Source of the DNA: Corynebacterium sp.
Lineage (GTDB): Bacteria; Actinomycetota; Actinomycetes; Mycobacteriales; Mycobacteriaceae
Direction of reading: 5' to 3'
Length of the DNA: 64,000 nucleotides
Assembly (NCBI RefSeq): GCF_030532325.1
Contig: NZ_JAUNLS010000001.1
Location: forward strand, 62,001 to 126,000
Part shown: positions 8,159 through 15,245 of the stretch, piece after piece
Layout: each line of letters begins with the position of its first letter
How positions within the stretch are numbered: the first letter of the stretch is position 1
The notes under the pieces: generated by a model
Told to the model about the DNA's origin: nothing
Seen by the model: the letters and a program-made list of their open reading frames with translations, nothing else
The model's database searches: none
Translations under genes and position numbers: made by a program

Positions 8159-8959
8159 TCAACATTCCTGGCTAAAGACCACGGAAACCCCAATGGCTCC
8201 GGCACCTAGGTGGACCGAGAGCAGGTCATTGAGCGGCACGCGGAGGAAGGAAGAGCCCACCGGCAGCGCCTGCTCCAGAAGGTCAGCCAGGCGCTCCGCA
8301 GTCTCCTCGGCGCCGTCGACGCCGCTGTACTGGATAGCCACGAAGGCGGGCTGGCCCTCGGCGCGCGAGGCCACCAGGTCCACCACCTTGGTAAAGGCCT
8401 TGGTCTGGGTGCGGGTCTTACCCACGAGCTCGATTTTGCCCTCGTTAAGAGACATGATGGGCTTGGTGGCCAGCAGTGCCGTGGAGAGCACCGCGGTGGC
8501 TGTGGATAACCTGCCCGAGCGGCGCAGATCCTCGGTGGAAGTGAGGTAGATCCACGTGGCCCCGCGGCGCAGGGTATCCATGGCGGCCTCGTAGCACTCG
8601 TCCACGCTCGCCCCCTGGCGGGCCAGCGCCGCCGCGGCCATCGCCGCCGCGCCCTGGACCATGCCGGCGCTGCCGGAATCGATGACCCGCACGGTGCCAG
8701 GGAAGACTCCGGAGGCGGTCACCGCCGCCGACCACGTGGAGGAGAGCTCCTTGGACAGGTGAATGGCCAGCACACCGTCATCGCCCGAGCGCTCCATCTC
8801 GCGGCCGAACTCGGCGGCCAGCTCCAAAGCACTCAACCCCGAGGTGCTGCGCTCCCCCTCGTTGTCCATGACGTGCAGCTCAAGCACTCTAATGCCGAGG
8901 TCTGCGGCGAGGGAGGCGGGAAGCCCGGCGGCGGAATCGGTGAGGATGCGCACGCCCAC
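8159..8959 (-). CDS. DegV-family fatty-acid-binding protein
   Basis: 266 aa from GTG 8959, which overlaps the gpgP stop (TAGTG). The N-terminus MGVRILTDSAAGLP and the segment SKELSSTWSAAV, where the Ser/Thr contact a bound acyl carboxylate, are DegV hallmarks, together with VRVIDSGSAGM. Relatives such as FakB hand fatty acids to a kinase; no FakA-like kinase is visible here. It is cytoplasmic and co-transcribed with gpgP-rsfS upstream. Confidence 0.9.
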   Translation of the reverse strand: MGVRILTDSAAGLPASLAADLGIRVLELHVMDNEGERSTSGLSALELAAEFGREMERSGDDGVLAIHLSKELSSTWSAAVTASGVFPGTVRVIDSGSAGMVQGAAAMAAAALARQGASVDECYEAAMDTLRRGATWIYLTSTEDLRRSGRLSTATAVLSTALLATKPIMSLNEGKIELVGKTRTQTKAFTKVVDLVASRAEGQPAFVAIQYSGVDGAEETAERLADLLEQALPVGSSFLRVPLNDLLSVHLGAGAIGVSVVFSQEC

Positions 8960-9657
8960 TAGACGTCCGCCCCCGCTCCGCCGACCACACGGCCGCCCAT
9001 GTTCCAGCCGTCGAAGTACCACTGGGCGCCGTCGACGGTCTCCGGCGTGAACTCCAGCGGGGACAGCGGCTGGCTCGCGTCAAAGGAAGGCCGCGCCGTC
9101 AGCTGCGACCAATGGGTGTTCTTCAGCCCGGAGAGGATACTGTACTGGTGGTGCTCCAGACCCAGCAGGTGGCAGGTCAGCGCGGAGATCGCCCCGCCGT
9201 GGCCCACGATGAGCACCGGACCCTCATCCCAGGCATCGTGGGTGCGCATAAGCTCGTCGACGACCGGTCGCGAGCGCTGGGCCACCTCCACGCGGGACTC
9301 GCCCTGCGGGGGCGCCCAGGTGGGATCGTGGCGCCAGATGGCGCGGGCGCCGGGGTGCTGGGCGTCGACCTCCGCCGAGGTCATCCCCTGCCACAGGCCG
9401 AGGTTGGTTTCGCGCAGGCGGGCGTCGACAAGCGGCGTCATGCCCAGGGCCTCGCCAATGACACGCGCCGTCTCCCGTGCGCGCTGGAGATCGGAGGACA
9501 CGATGGCGGTGATGTTCTTCTCCGCCAGAAGACTCGCAGCAGCCCGGGCCTGCTCGTAGCCGACCTCAGACAGCTCTGTGTCCACGTGGCCCTGCATCCG
9601 GCCCGAAGCGTTGTAGGTGGTCTGACCGTGACGGATCAGAATGAGCTGGCGAGTCAT
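8959..9657 (-). CDS. gpgP: Histidine phosphatase, probable glucosyl-3-phosphoglycerate phosphatase
   Basis: 232 aa. LILIRHGQT (catalytic His in RHG) at the N-terminus and the second His in VLIVGHGGAISAL define the phosphoglycerate-mutase-like histidine phosphatase family. In Mycobacterium the gene next to rsfS and nadD (Rv2419c) is GpgP, which dephosphorylates glucosyl-3-phosphoglycerate in methylglucose lipopolysaccharide synthesis. Assignment to GpgP rests on this synteny. The stop overlaps the degV GTG by 1 nt, and 6 bp separate it from rsfS. Confidence 0.85.
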   Translation of the reverse strand: MTRQLILIRHGQTTYNASGRMQGHVDTELSEVGYEQARAAASLLAEKNITAIVSSDLQRARETARVIGEALGMTPLVDARLRETNLGLWQGMTSAEVDAQHPGARAIWRHDPTWAPPQGESRVEVAQRSRPVVDELMRTHDAWDEGPVLIVGHGGAISALTCHLLGLEHHQYSILSGLKNTHWSQLTARPSFDASQPLSPLEFTPETVDGAQWYFDGWNMGGRVVGGAGADV

Positions 9658-9663
9658 GCGCGA

Positions 9664-10134
9664 TTAGTACTCCTCGTCTTCTTCCGGCTCCGGCTGCGCC
9701 AGCGGGATCTCGTCGATGGACTCCACCTCGCGCAGGTTGACCTCGTTGGACCACTCGCCGGGGCGCTCCGGGGTCTCCAAACCCGGGATATCCAGCAGCG
9801 GGCAGTCGTGGTAGAGGCGGTCCAGGCCGTAGAACTCGCGCTGATCGTTGCGCTGCACGTGCACCACGATCTGGCCGTAATCCAGCAGCACCCAGCGGTT
9901 CTCGCGGTTTCCCTCGCGGCGCTTGGGCTCGTGGCCGAGCTTGGTTAGGGCGTCCTCGACCTCCTCCACGATGGAGGCCACCTGGCGCTCGGTGTCCGCA
10001 GAGGCCAGCACAAAGACCTCCGTGATGGCCAGCACGTCAGAGACGTCGATGGCGGCGATGTTGGTGGCCAGCTTCTCATCGGCGGCCAGCGCCGCGGCCT
10101 CCGCCATCTGGCGGGCAATGTCAGTGACAGACAT
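9664..10134 (-). CDS. rsfS: Ribosomal silencing factor RsfS
   Basis: 156 aa. RsfS binds L14 on the 50S subunit and blocks subunit joining in stationary phase or starvation. The N-terminal half shows ALAADEKLATNIAAIDVSDVLAITEVFVLASA, then ENRWVLLDYGQIVVHV, both typical. The C-terminal extension ends in an acidic tail (EPEEDEEY). ATG 10134 is chosen over TTG 10140 because GGAAGG lies 7 nt before it. It sits in the nadD-rsfS-gpgP order common in Actinobacteria. Confidence 0.95.
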   Translation of the reverse strand: MSVTDIARQMAEAAALAADEKLATNIAAIDVSDVLAITEVFVLASADTERQVASIVEEVEDALTKLGHEPKRREGNRENRWVLLDYGQIVVHVQRNDQREFYGLDRLYHDCPLLDIPGLETPERPGEWSNEVNLREVESIDEIPLAQPEPEEDEEY

Positions 10135-10215
10135 GAACAATCCTTCCTTTTAGGCTCTAGTGTTGCACGCCGGGCCTGCAATTCCTAGTTGTGCAATTCC
10201 GGTGTCGTGCAGGCC

Positions 10216-10833
10216 TTACAGCGGCTTGTAGGGCTTGGGGCCGTAGAGCTGATTCTTGGCAATGTATTGCACCACCCCGTCCGGTACCAAGTACCACACC
10301 GGCTCGCCCTGGGCGGCGCGCGCCCGGCAGTCCGTGGAGGAAATCGCCATGGCGGGAATCTCAATCAAGTCGATGCCGTCTTGGGACTCCAGCGGCAGCA
10401 TGTCCTTGCTCAGCTCGTAGCCCGGCCGCGTCACGCCTACGAAGTGCGCCATCTCCAGCATCTCCTCCCAGGAGTGCCAGCTCATGATGGAGGCCAAGGA
10501 GTCCGCGCCGGTGATGAAGTAGAGCTCCGAATCCGGGAAGAGCAGGCGCAGATCCCGCAACGTATCGATGGTATAGGTGGGCCCCTCGCGGTCGATGTCC
10601 ACGCGGGAGACGGTAAAGCGCGGATTGGAGGCGGTGGCCACCATGGTCATGAGGTAACGGTGCTCGGCGGCGGTGACCTCGCGGCCGGCCTTCTGCCAGG
10701 GCTGGCCGGTGGGCACAAAGACCACGGTGTCGAGCTGGAAGCGGTAGGCCACCTCGCTGGCGGCGACCAGGTGGCCGTTGTGGATGGGATCAAAAGTGCC
10801 ACCCATGATCCCAATGCGCTGCGGATTAGTCAT
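10216..10833 (-). CDS. nadD: Nicotinate-nucleotide adenylyltransferase
   Basis: 205 aa. Adenylates nicotinate mononucleotide to NaAD in NAD synthesis. [16 protein letters not shown] is the nucleotidyltransferase signature with the GxxxPxHxGH motif, and [12 protein letters not shown] near the C-terminus matches the ISSTxIR motif. ATG 10833 lies 8 nt after a TATACT element, so the mRNA is likely leaderless. The 81-bp gap to rsfS holds a separate rsfS ribosome site. Confidence 0.97.
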   Translation of the reverse strand: MTNPQRIGIMGGTFDPIHNGHLVAASEVAYRFQLDTVVFVPTGQPWQKAGREVTAAEHRYLMTMVATASNPRFTVSRVDIDREGPTYTIDTLRDLRLLFPDSELYFITGADSLASIMSWHSWEEMLEMAHFVGVTRPGYELSKDMLPLESQDGIDLIEIPAMAISSTDCRARAAQGEPVWYLVPDGVVQYIAKNQLYGPKPYKPL

Positions 10834-10841
10834 GGGTGGCA

Positions 10842-10847
10842 AGTATA
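10842..10847 (-). promoter_or_regulatory. -10 element of nadD (leaderless)
   Basis: Minus strand TATACT ends 8 nt before the nadD ATG (10833). A weak TTGTAG lies 19 bp further upstream. No Shine-Dalgarno is present, which fits a leaderless transcript. Confidence 0.6.
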
Positions 10848-10892
10848 GCCACAGAAGGCTAAAAGCCTACAAGGCTACAGGGGAAGGCAGGG

Positions 10893-11804
10893 TTAGCGGT
10901 AACGAACCTGATCAACGAAGCGGCCGATGGAATCGTACACCTGGTTATCCCACTGGTTGTTGACAAAGAAGTACTGGCCGTGGGAGCCGCCGGTGGGGCG
11001 CGCCGCGTAGAGGGTGTTGGCGGAGAGATCACACACCGCGTCCAGCGGCAGGCAGTAGTCCACGCGGTTGACGTTGGCGCGCGGCTGCGGCAGGAAGCCC
11101 ATGGGGCCGCCAGCGCCCTGCACGCCGACGACGCTCGGATCACCGGACTTGGTCAGCGGGTTACCAAAGGTCACCACGCCGGCCAGCTGGCCGCGGCGGG
11201 CGAGCTCCTGCTCGTGGTTAGCGATGATCATCGCGCCCTGCGAGTAGCCGGAGAGGATGTACTGCGGGCGGCAGCCGGTGGAGGCCTCGTAGTTGCTGAT
11301 GGCGCCCATCACACCGCGGTTGCCGGTCTGCACGGAGTACATGAACTGGTTGGCGGCGGAGACCGCCATGTTGATCACCGGGTTGGCGTACTGGACGGCC
11401 AGGCGCATGACCTCAGCCGCGGTGGTGGGCACCTTCTCATTTGGCACGGAGTACTGCGGGTAGGTCGCCGGGTAGTACTGCGGCTCCAGGCCCAGCACGT
11501 AGACGTCCTTCATCAGGGAGTTGCCGCCGTGGGTGGCCTGGTAGCGGGCCTCCGCGTTGTGCAGCATGGCGCGGATGGACTCGCCCTCCCAACCATTGGA
11601 GGCGCGGCCGCCCTGGTTGGAGTAGGAGGTCGGGTACACCTGATTGTTTTGACCCGAGCCGCGGGCGGCCACGACGACAACCGCCGGGCACTCCTGGGCC
11701 TGTGCCTCGGGGGCGGTGAGGGTCTGCGGAACGATGGCGGCAGTCAGCACTGCGGCCGCGGCAGCGGCGGTGGCTGCGAATGAGCGAGCGATGCGGGAGA
11801 TCAC
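10893..11804 (-). CDS. Secreted cutinase-family esterase
   Basis: 303 aa. Signal peptide: basic MISRIARS, then an Ala-rich core, cleaved near AQA-QE (about residue 36). The mature part shows CPAVVVVAARGSGQ (oxyanion region), the nucleophile elbow GYSQGA (Ser about 188), CLPLDAVCD carrying the catalytic Asp and a disulfide Cys, and a His in GGSHGQYFF. Corynebacterial and mycobacterial relatives are esterases or lipases of the cell envelope; substrate unknown. GTG start at 11804 with GAAAGG 6 nt before it. A second paralogue lies 40 bp upstream. Confidence 0.9.
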   Translation of the reverse strand: MISRIARSFAATAAAAAAVLTAAIVPQTLTAPEAQAQECPAVVVVAARGSGQNNQVYPTSYSNQGGRASNGWEGESIRAMLHNAEARYQATHGGNSLMKDVYVLGLEPQYYPATYPQYSVPNEKVPTTAAEVMRLAVQYANPVINMAVSAANQFMYSVQTGNRGVMGAISNYEASTGCRPQYILSGYSQGAMIIANHEQELARRGQLAGVVTFGNPLTKSGDPSVVGVQGAGGPMGFLPQPRANVNRVDYCLPLDAVCDLSANTLYAARPTGGSHGQYFFVNNQWDNQVYDSIGRFVDQVRYR

Positions 11805-11843
11805 TGGTGACCTTTCGGCGGTATTTTATTGACGCCGAATAGA

Positions 11844-12713
11844 CTACTCACCCCGCGCCCGCGGCGCATGTTTAACCCACCCGGCGAAGGTATCCACCAC
11901 GGCCGCATCCTCAGCGGTGGGGTCTTCCCTGAAGTAGGAGGCGTGGCGCTCGGCCTTGGTGGCCAGCGCATCCGCGGCGGCGGCCGGCGTGAGATCGCAG
12001 ACAAAATCCCCGCTCAGGCAGTAATCCACGCGCTTGTCCGCGGGCAGCGCCGCGCGCTGGATCACCCAGGGGTGCTTGTGCAGTGGGTTGCCGATGTTCA
12101 CCGCGGCCTCCAGGCGGCCGGTATCCGCCAGATACTTCTCCACGCTGGTGCTCACGATGGCGCCCTGGGAAAAGCCCGCGGTGATGTAACGCGGCCGGCA
12201 CCCCGTGGCCTTCTCATACTCCTCGACCACCTTCGGGGCGTTGCCCATCCCGGCGCGCACGCTGTCGAAGAAGCCGAAGGTGGAGTTGTAGAGCAGCTGC
12301 CCCACCGGGTAGTTCTGCACGATCTCCACGAGGCGCTGCAGGATCTGCTGCGGGCTGAGCTCCTCGCCCTCCTTGGCCAGCGGCGGCAGCCCCACCGTGG
12401 CGGGGTAGGCCTGGTCATCCATGGCGAGGACGAAGACATTGTCCATGGTGCCCGGGTGGCGCTGCTCCACCTGACGGAAGAAGGCGGAAAAGTTGGGGCC
12501 CTCGAAGCCGTTGGAGGGCTGGGAGTTCTCCGAGTAGCGCTGGGGTCCGAAGTACTCGCCTTGCTCCTCGTTCTGATCCGAGCCGCGGGCGGCCAGGACC
12601 ACCACGGCCGGGCACTGCTCGGACGCGTCCGGTTGGCCGGCCGAGGCAGCGGGTACGGCAAGGGAGGCCGCCATGAGCGCGGCGGCGGCGCAGGAAAGTG
12701 CCTTTCGGATCAT
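11844..12713 (-). CDS. Second secreted cutinase-family esterase
   Basis: 289 aa from ATG 12713. Signal peptide MIRKALSCAAAALMAASLAV with likely cleavage at ASA-GQ. CPAVVVLAARGSDQN, nucleophile elbow GFSQGA (Ser about 182), CLSGDFVCD (Asp) and ERHASYF (His) align with the neighbouring paralogue, so the pair is a diverged tandem duplication. It overlaps the proA stop by 4 bp (ATGA), so it is translated from the proA message, an unusual pairing of a secreted esterase with proline synthesis. Confidence 0.9.
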   Translation of the reverse strand: MIRKALSCAAAALMAASLAVPAASAGQPDASEQCPAVVVLAARGSDQNEEQGEYFGPQRYSENSQPSNGFEGPNFSAFFRQVEQRHPGTMDNVFVLAMDDQAYPATVGLPPLAKEGEELSPQQILQRLVEIVQNYPVGQLLYNSTFGFFDSVRAGMGNAPKVVEEYEKATGCRPRYITAGFSQGAIVSTSVEKYLADTGRLEAAVNIGNPLHKHPWVIQRAALPADKRVDYCLSGDFVCDLTPAAAADALATKAERHASYFREDPTAEDAAVVDTFAGWVKHAPRARGE

Positions 12714-13990
12714 GGACGGGTCTGCCCCGTGCCCTGCAGGATCCACTTGGTGGAGGTCAGCTCCGGCAAGGCCATAGGGCCGCGGGCGTGCAGCTTCTGG
12801 GTGGAGATGCCGATCTCCGCGCCCATGCCGTAGACCTCGCCGTCGGTGAAGGCGGTCGAGGCGTTGAGCATGACGGCCGCGGCATCCACCTCGCTGGCAA
12901 AGCGCAGCAGCACGTCGGCATCCTGGGCTGCGATGGCCTCGGTGTGGCCGGTGCTGTAGGCCGCGATGTGCTCGATGGCGCCGGCCACTCCCTCCACCAC
13001 CTGCGCGCAGATGTCGAAGGAGAGGAACTCGGTGGCCCACTCCTCCTCCGTAGCCTCCACTGCGTCTTGCACGCCGAAGGCTTCGAGCTTGGCGACGTCC
13101 CCGTGGATCCTCACCCCGGCCTCCTGCAGCGCCTCGATGACGCGGAGCTTGTCGGAGTCTGCCAGGGCGGCATCGAGAAGCACGGTCTCGGTGGCGTTGC
13201 ACACCGAGCAGCGGCGGGTCTTGCCGTTGACCACCATGGCGATGGCCTTGTCTAGGTCAGCGGAGGCATCCACGTAGAAGTGGCAGTTGCCGGTGCCGGT
13301 CTCGATGGCCGGGACGGTGGCGTTTTCCACCACCGCGTTGATGAGGCGGGCGGAGCCGCGGGGAATGACGACGTCGACAAGCCCACGCGCCGTGATGAGA
13401 TCCTGGACGGAATCGTGGCTCTGGCAGGGCAGCAACTGCACGCCCTCGCGCGGCAGATCGAACTCCGCCAGGGTGTCCTGCAGCAGCTCCACGAGCTTGG
13501 CGTTGGAGTTCTTCGCGGACTTCGAGCCGCGCAGCAGCGGCACGTTACCGGACTTGATGGCCAGGCCGAAGGCGTCGACGGTGACGTTGGGGCGGGCCTC
13601 GTAGACCATGCCCATCACGCCGAGCGGCACGCGGACCTGCTTCATCTGGATGCCGTTATCCATGGTGCGTCCCTGCAGGACCTCCCCCACCGGATCCTGC
13701 AAGGAGGCGACCTGGCGCAGGCCGCCGGCGATGCCCTCGATGCGCTCGGCGTCGAGAGCCAGGCGGTCAATGAGAGCCTCGCTCATGCCCGCGTCCTTGC
13801 CGGCGTCGATATCGCGCTGGTTGGCGGCAAGGATGTCCTCGGTGTGCTCGATGAGGTTAGCGGCAGCGCGATGCAGAATCTCGTTCTTGCGCGGGGTGGA
13901 CAGCTGCGCGAACTGCGGCGCCACCGCCTTCGCAGCTTCCGCCTGGGTGAGGACCTGGGTGCGTTCTTCTTCTCGGGTGAGTTCGCTCAT
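12710..13990 (-). CDS. proA: Gamma-glutamyl phosphate reductase
   Basis: 426 aa. Second step of proline synthesis: reduces L-glutamyl 5-phosphate to glutamate semialdehyde with NADPH. VPLGVMGMVYEARPNVTVDA, the aldehyde-dehydrogenase-like catalytic region GKTRRCSVCNATETVL with the active Cys, and the C-terminal FTDGEVYGMGAEIGISTQKLHARGPMAL are diagnostic. ATG 13990 is preferred to ATG 13996 because AGGCTGG lies 6 nt before it. proB is 9 kb away at 23157-24389; in related genomes they are closer, so DNA has been gained between them. Confidence 0.97.
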   Translation of the reverse strand: MSELTREEERTQVLTQAEAAKAVAPQFAQLSTPRKNEILHRAAANLIEHTEDILAANQRDIDAGKDAGMSEALIDRLALDAERIEGIAGGLRQVASLQDPVGEVLQGRTMDNGIQMKQVRVPLGVMGMVYEARPNVTVDAFGLAIKSGNVPLLRGSKSAKNSNAKLVELLQDTLAEFDLPREGVQLLPCQSHDSVQDLITARGLVDVVIPRGSARLINAVVENATVPAIETGTGNCHFYVDASADLDKAIAMVVNGKTRRCSVCNATETVLLDAALADSDKLRVIEALQEAGVRIHGDVAKLEAFGVQDAVEATEEEWATEFLSFDICAQVVEGVAGAIEHIAAYSTGHTEAIAAQDADVLLRFASEVDAAAVMLNASTAFTDGEVYGMGAEIGISTQKLHARGPMALPELTSTKWILQGTGQTRP

Positions 13991-14047
13991 AGGCATCCAG
14001 CCTAACGAAAAGCTGAGAAGAGCGTTGAGCTGCTCATCCTGGCTGTG

Positions 14048-14581
14048 CTACTGGCCGAGCTCCTTGCGGCGCTGCGCAGCCAGGCGCAGGCGCTCGGCGC
14101 GCTTTTCGTCCTTGTCGGACTTGAGCTCGTCGTAGAGCAACTCATCCTGCACGTTGACTTTAAGCACTCCACGGACGATAACTGAAAGGACTCCCGCAAC
14201 CACGAAAGACAGCCAAGCAAAGTTCCAGTGAAGGGCAAGGGGCCCCACAATTGTGATAACCAGAGCCACTCCCCAGAAGGCAGCGTCAAAACGGTTGACT
14301 AGGGCACCTCTTCGCTCAAGGCTTTGAAGCTCTTCGTGGGCTTTCACATCAACGGCCTGCGAGGACACATCCTGCTCATCTAGGTCTGGAAGATCCTGAA
14401 AAAGCTTCGCTAAATCTTCCCGGGTGCGCGCTGCGGCGGCCTTGCCGGTGCGCTCCTCAAACTCGGTGACATCTAAGAATCCATCCGCAAAATACACGCC
14501 AAGCCTGTCAAGCGCTGCGTTCCGCTCGGCATTGCCCGCACGCACCCCTGCTTGTATGTCTTTTTTATTATCATTCGTCAT
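14048..14581 (-). CDS. DUF1707-domain membrane protein (copy 1)
   Basis: 177 aa. N-terminal DUF1707 domain (residues about 10-65): NAERNAALDRLGVYFADGFLDVTEFEERTGKA, a motif shared by many actinobacterial membrane proteins of unknown role. Two hydrophobic helices follow (around residues 100-140), then a charged tail KSDKDEKRAERLRLAAQ. The last 85 bp are nearly identical to copy 2 (14607-15167). ATG 14581 lies 8 nt after TACAGT, so it is probably leaderless. Confidence 0.85.
   Translation of the reverse strand: MTNDNKKDIQAGVRAGNAERNAALDRLGVYFADGFLDVTEFEERTGKAAAARTREDLAKLFQDLPDLDEQDVSSQAVDVKAHEELQSLERRGALVNRFDAAFWGVALVITIVGPLALHWNFAWLSFVVAGVLSVIVRGVLKVNVQDELLYDELKSDKDEKRAERLRLAAQRRKELGQ
14050..14134. 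repeat. Direct repeat, unit 1 (3' end of DUF1707 copy 1)
   Basis: About 85 bp nearly identical to 14611-14695, differing at only about three positions, while the bodies of the two genes are much more diverged. This suggests recent gene conversion or strong selection on the tail. Confidence 0.85.
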
Positions 14582-14606
14582 ACCTGGCGACTGTATCATG
14601 CAACTT

Positions 14607-15167
14607 TTATTGGCCGAGCTCCTTGCGGCGCTGCGCAGCCAGGCGCAGGCGCTCGGCGCGCTTTTCGTCTTTGTCGGACTTAAGCTCGTCGTAAAGCTCT
14701 TCGTCCTCGTCGCTGAGCTGAACAATGCCGCGCACGCCCATCGACGCCACACCGGCCAGCGGGAAGGCCACCCAGAAATAGTCCCAATCAAAGACGAACA
14801 TGCCCACGAAGAAAAACACGATGGCCACGGTCCAGATGATGCTGTCAAGGCGCCCGACCAGCGCGCCGCGGCGCTCCAGGGCGCGCAGCTCCTCCTCGGC
14901 TTTGTGGTCGACGGCCACCTGCGGGGCCTGCGCGCTGTCCGCGGGGTTCTCAGCGTCATCGGGCAGATCGGTGAAGAGCTGGGCAAGCTCGCCGCGGGTG
15001 CGCGCTGCGGCCGCCTTGCCGGTGCGCTCCTCAAACTCGGTGATGTCCAGCAGCCCCTCCGCGAAGTGCACGCCCAGCCTGTCGAGTGCCGCGGTGCGCT
15101 CGGCATCGCTCGCCCGGATGTCTGGGTTGCGGTCCGGGGTACCACCTTGCGCGCTGCTTGAGTCCAT
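14607..15167 (-). CDS. DUF1707-domain membrane protein (copy 2)
   Basis: 186 aa. The same layout as copy 1: DUF1707 (SDAERTAALDRLGVHFAEGLLDITEFEERTGKA), a linker, two membrane helices (SIIWTVAIVFFFVGMFVF and YFWVAFPLAGVASMGV) and the same 28-residue charged tail ending RRKELGQ. Function unknown. ATG 15167 lies 8 nt after TACACT (minus strand), suggesting a leaderless transcript with its own promoter, divergent from the AddB-like gene. Confidence 0.88.
   Translation of the reverse strand: MDSSSAQGGTPDRNPDIRASDAERTAALDRLGVHFAEGLLDITEFEERTGKAAAARTRGELAQLFTDLPDDAENPADSAQAPQVAVDHKAEEELRALERRGALVGRLDSIIWTVAIVFFFVGMFVFDWDYFWVAFPLAGVASMGVRGIVQLSDEDEELYDELKSDKDEKRAERLRLAAQRRKELGQ
14611..14695. repeat. 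Direct repeat, unit 2 (3' end of DUF1707 copy 2)
   Basis: Partner of the repeat at 14050-14134, in the same orientation, 561 bp away. Confidence 0.85.
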
Positions 15168-15245
15168 GTTCCCGCAGTGTAGCGCACATGTCCGGGACGG
15201 GTAGTAGGTTAGCTCTCAGTATCCAGAACAAAGGAAAGAGCACGC

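Noticed and set aside
14048-15187. Single 379-aa open frame across both DUF1707 genes
   Set aside because: Each DUF1707 protein has its own start, promoter-like element and stop; the frame between them has no homology, and copy 2 is read in a different frame.
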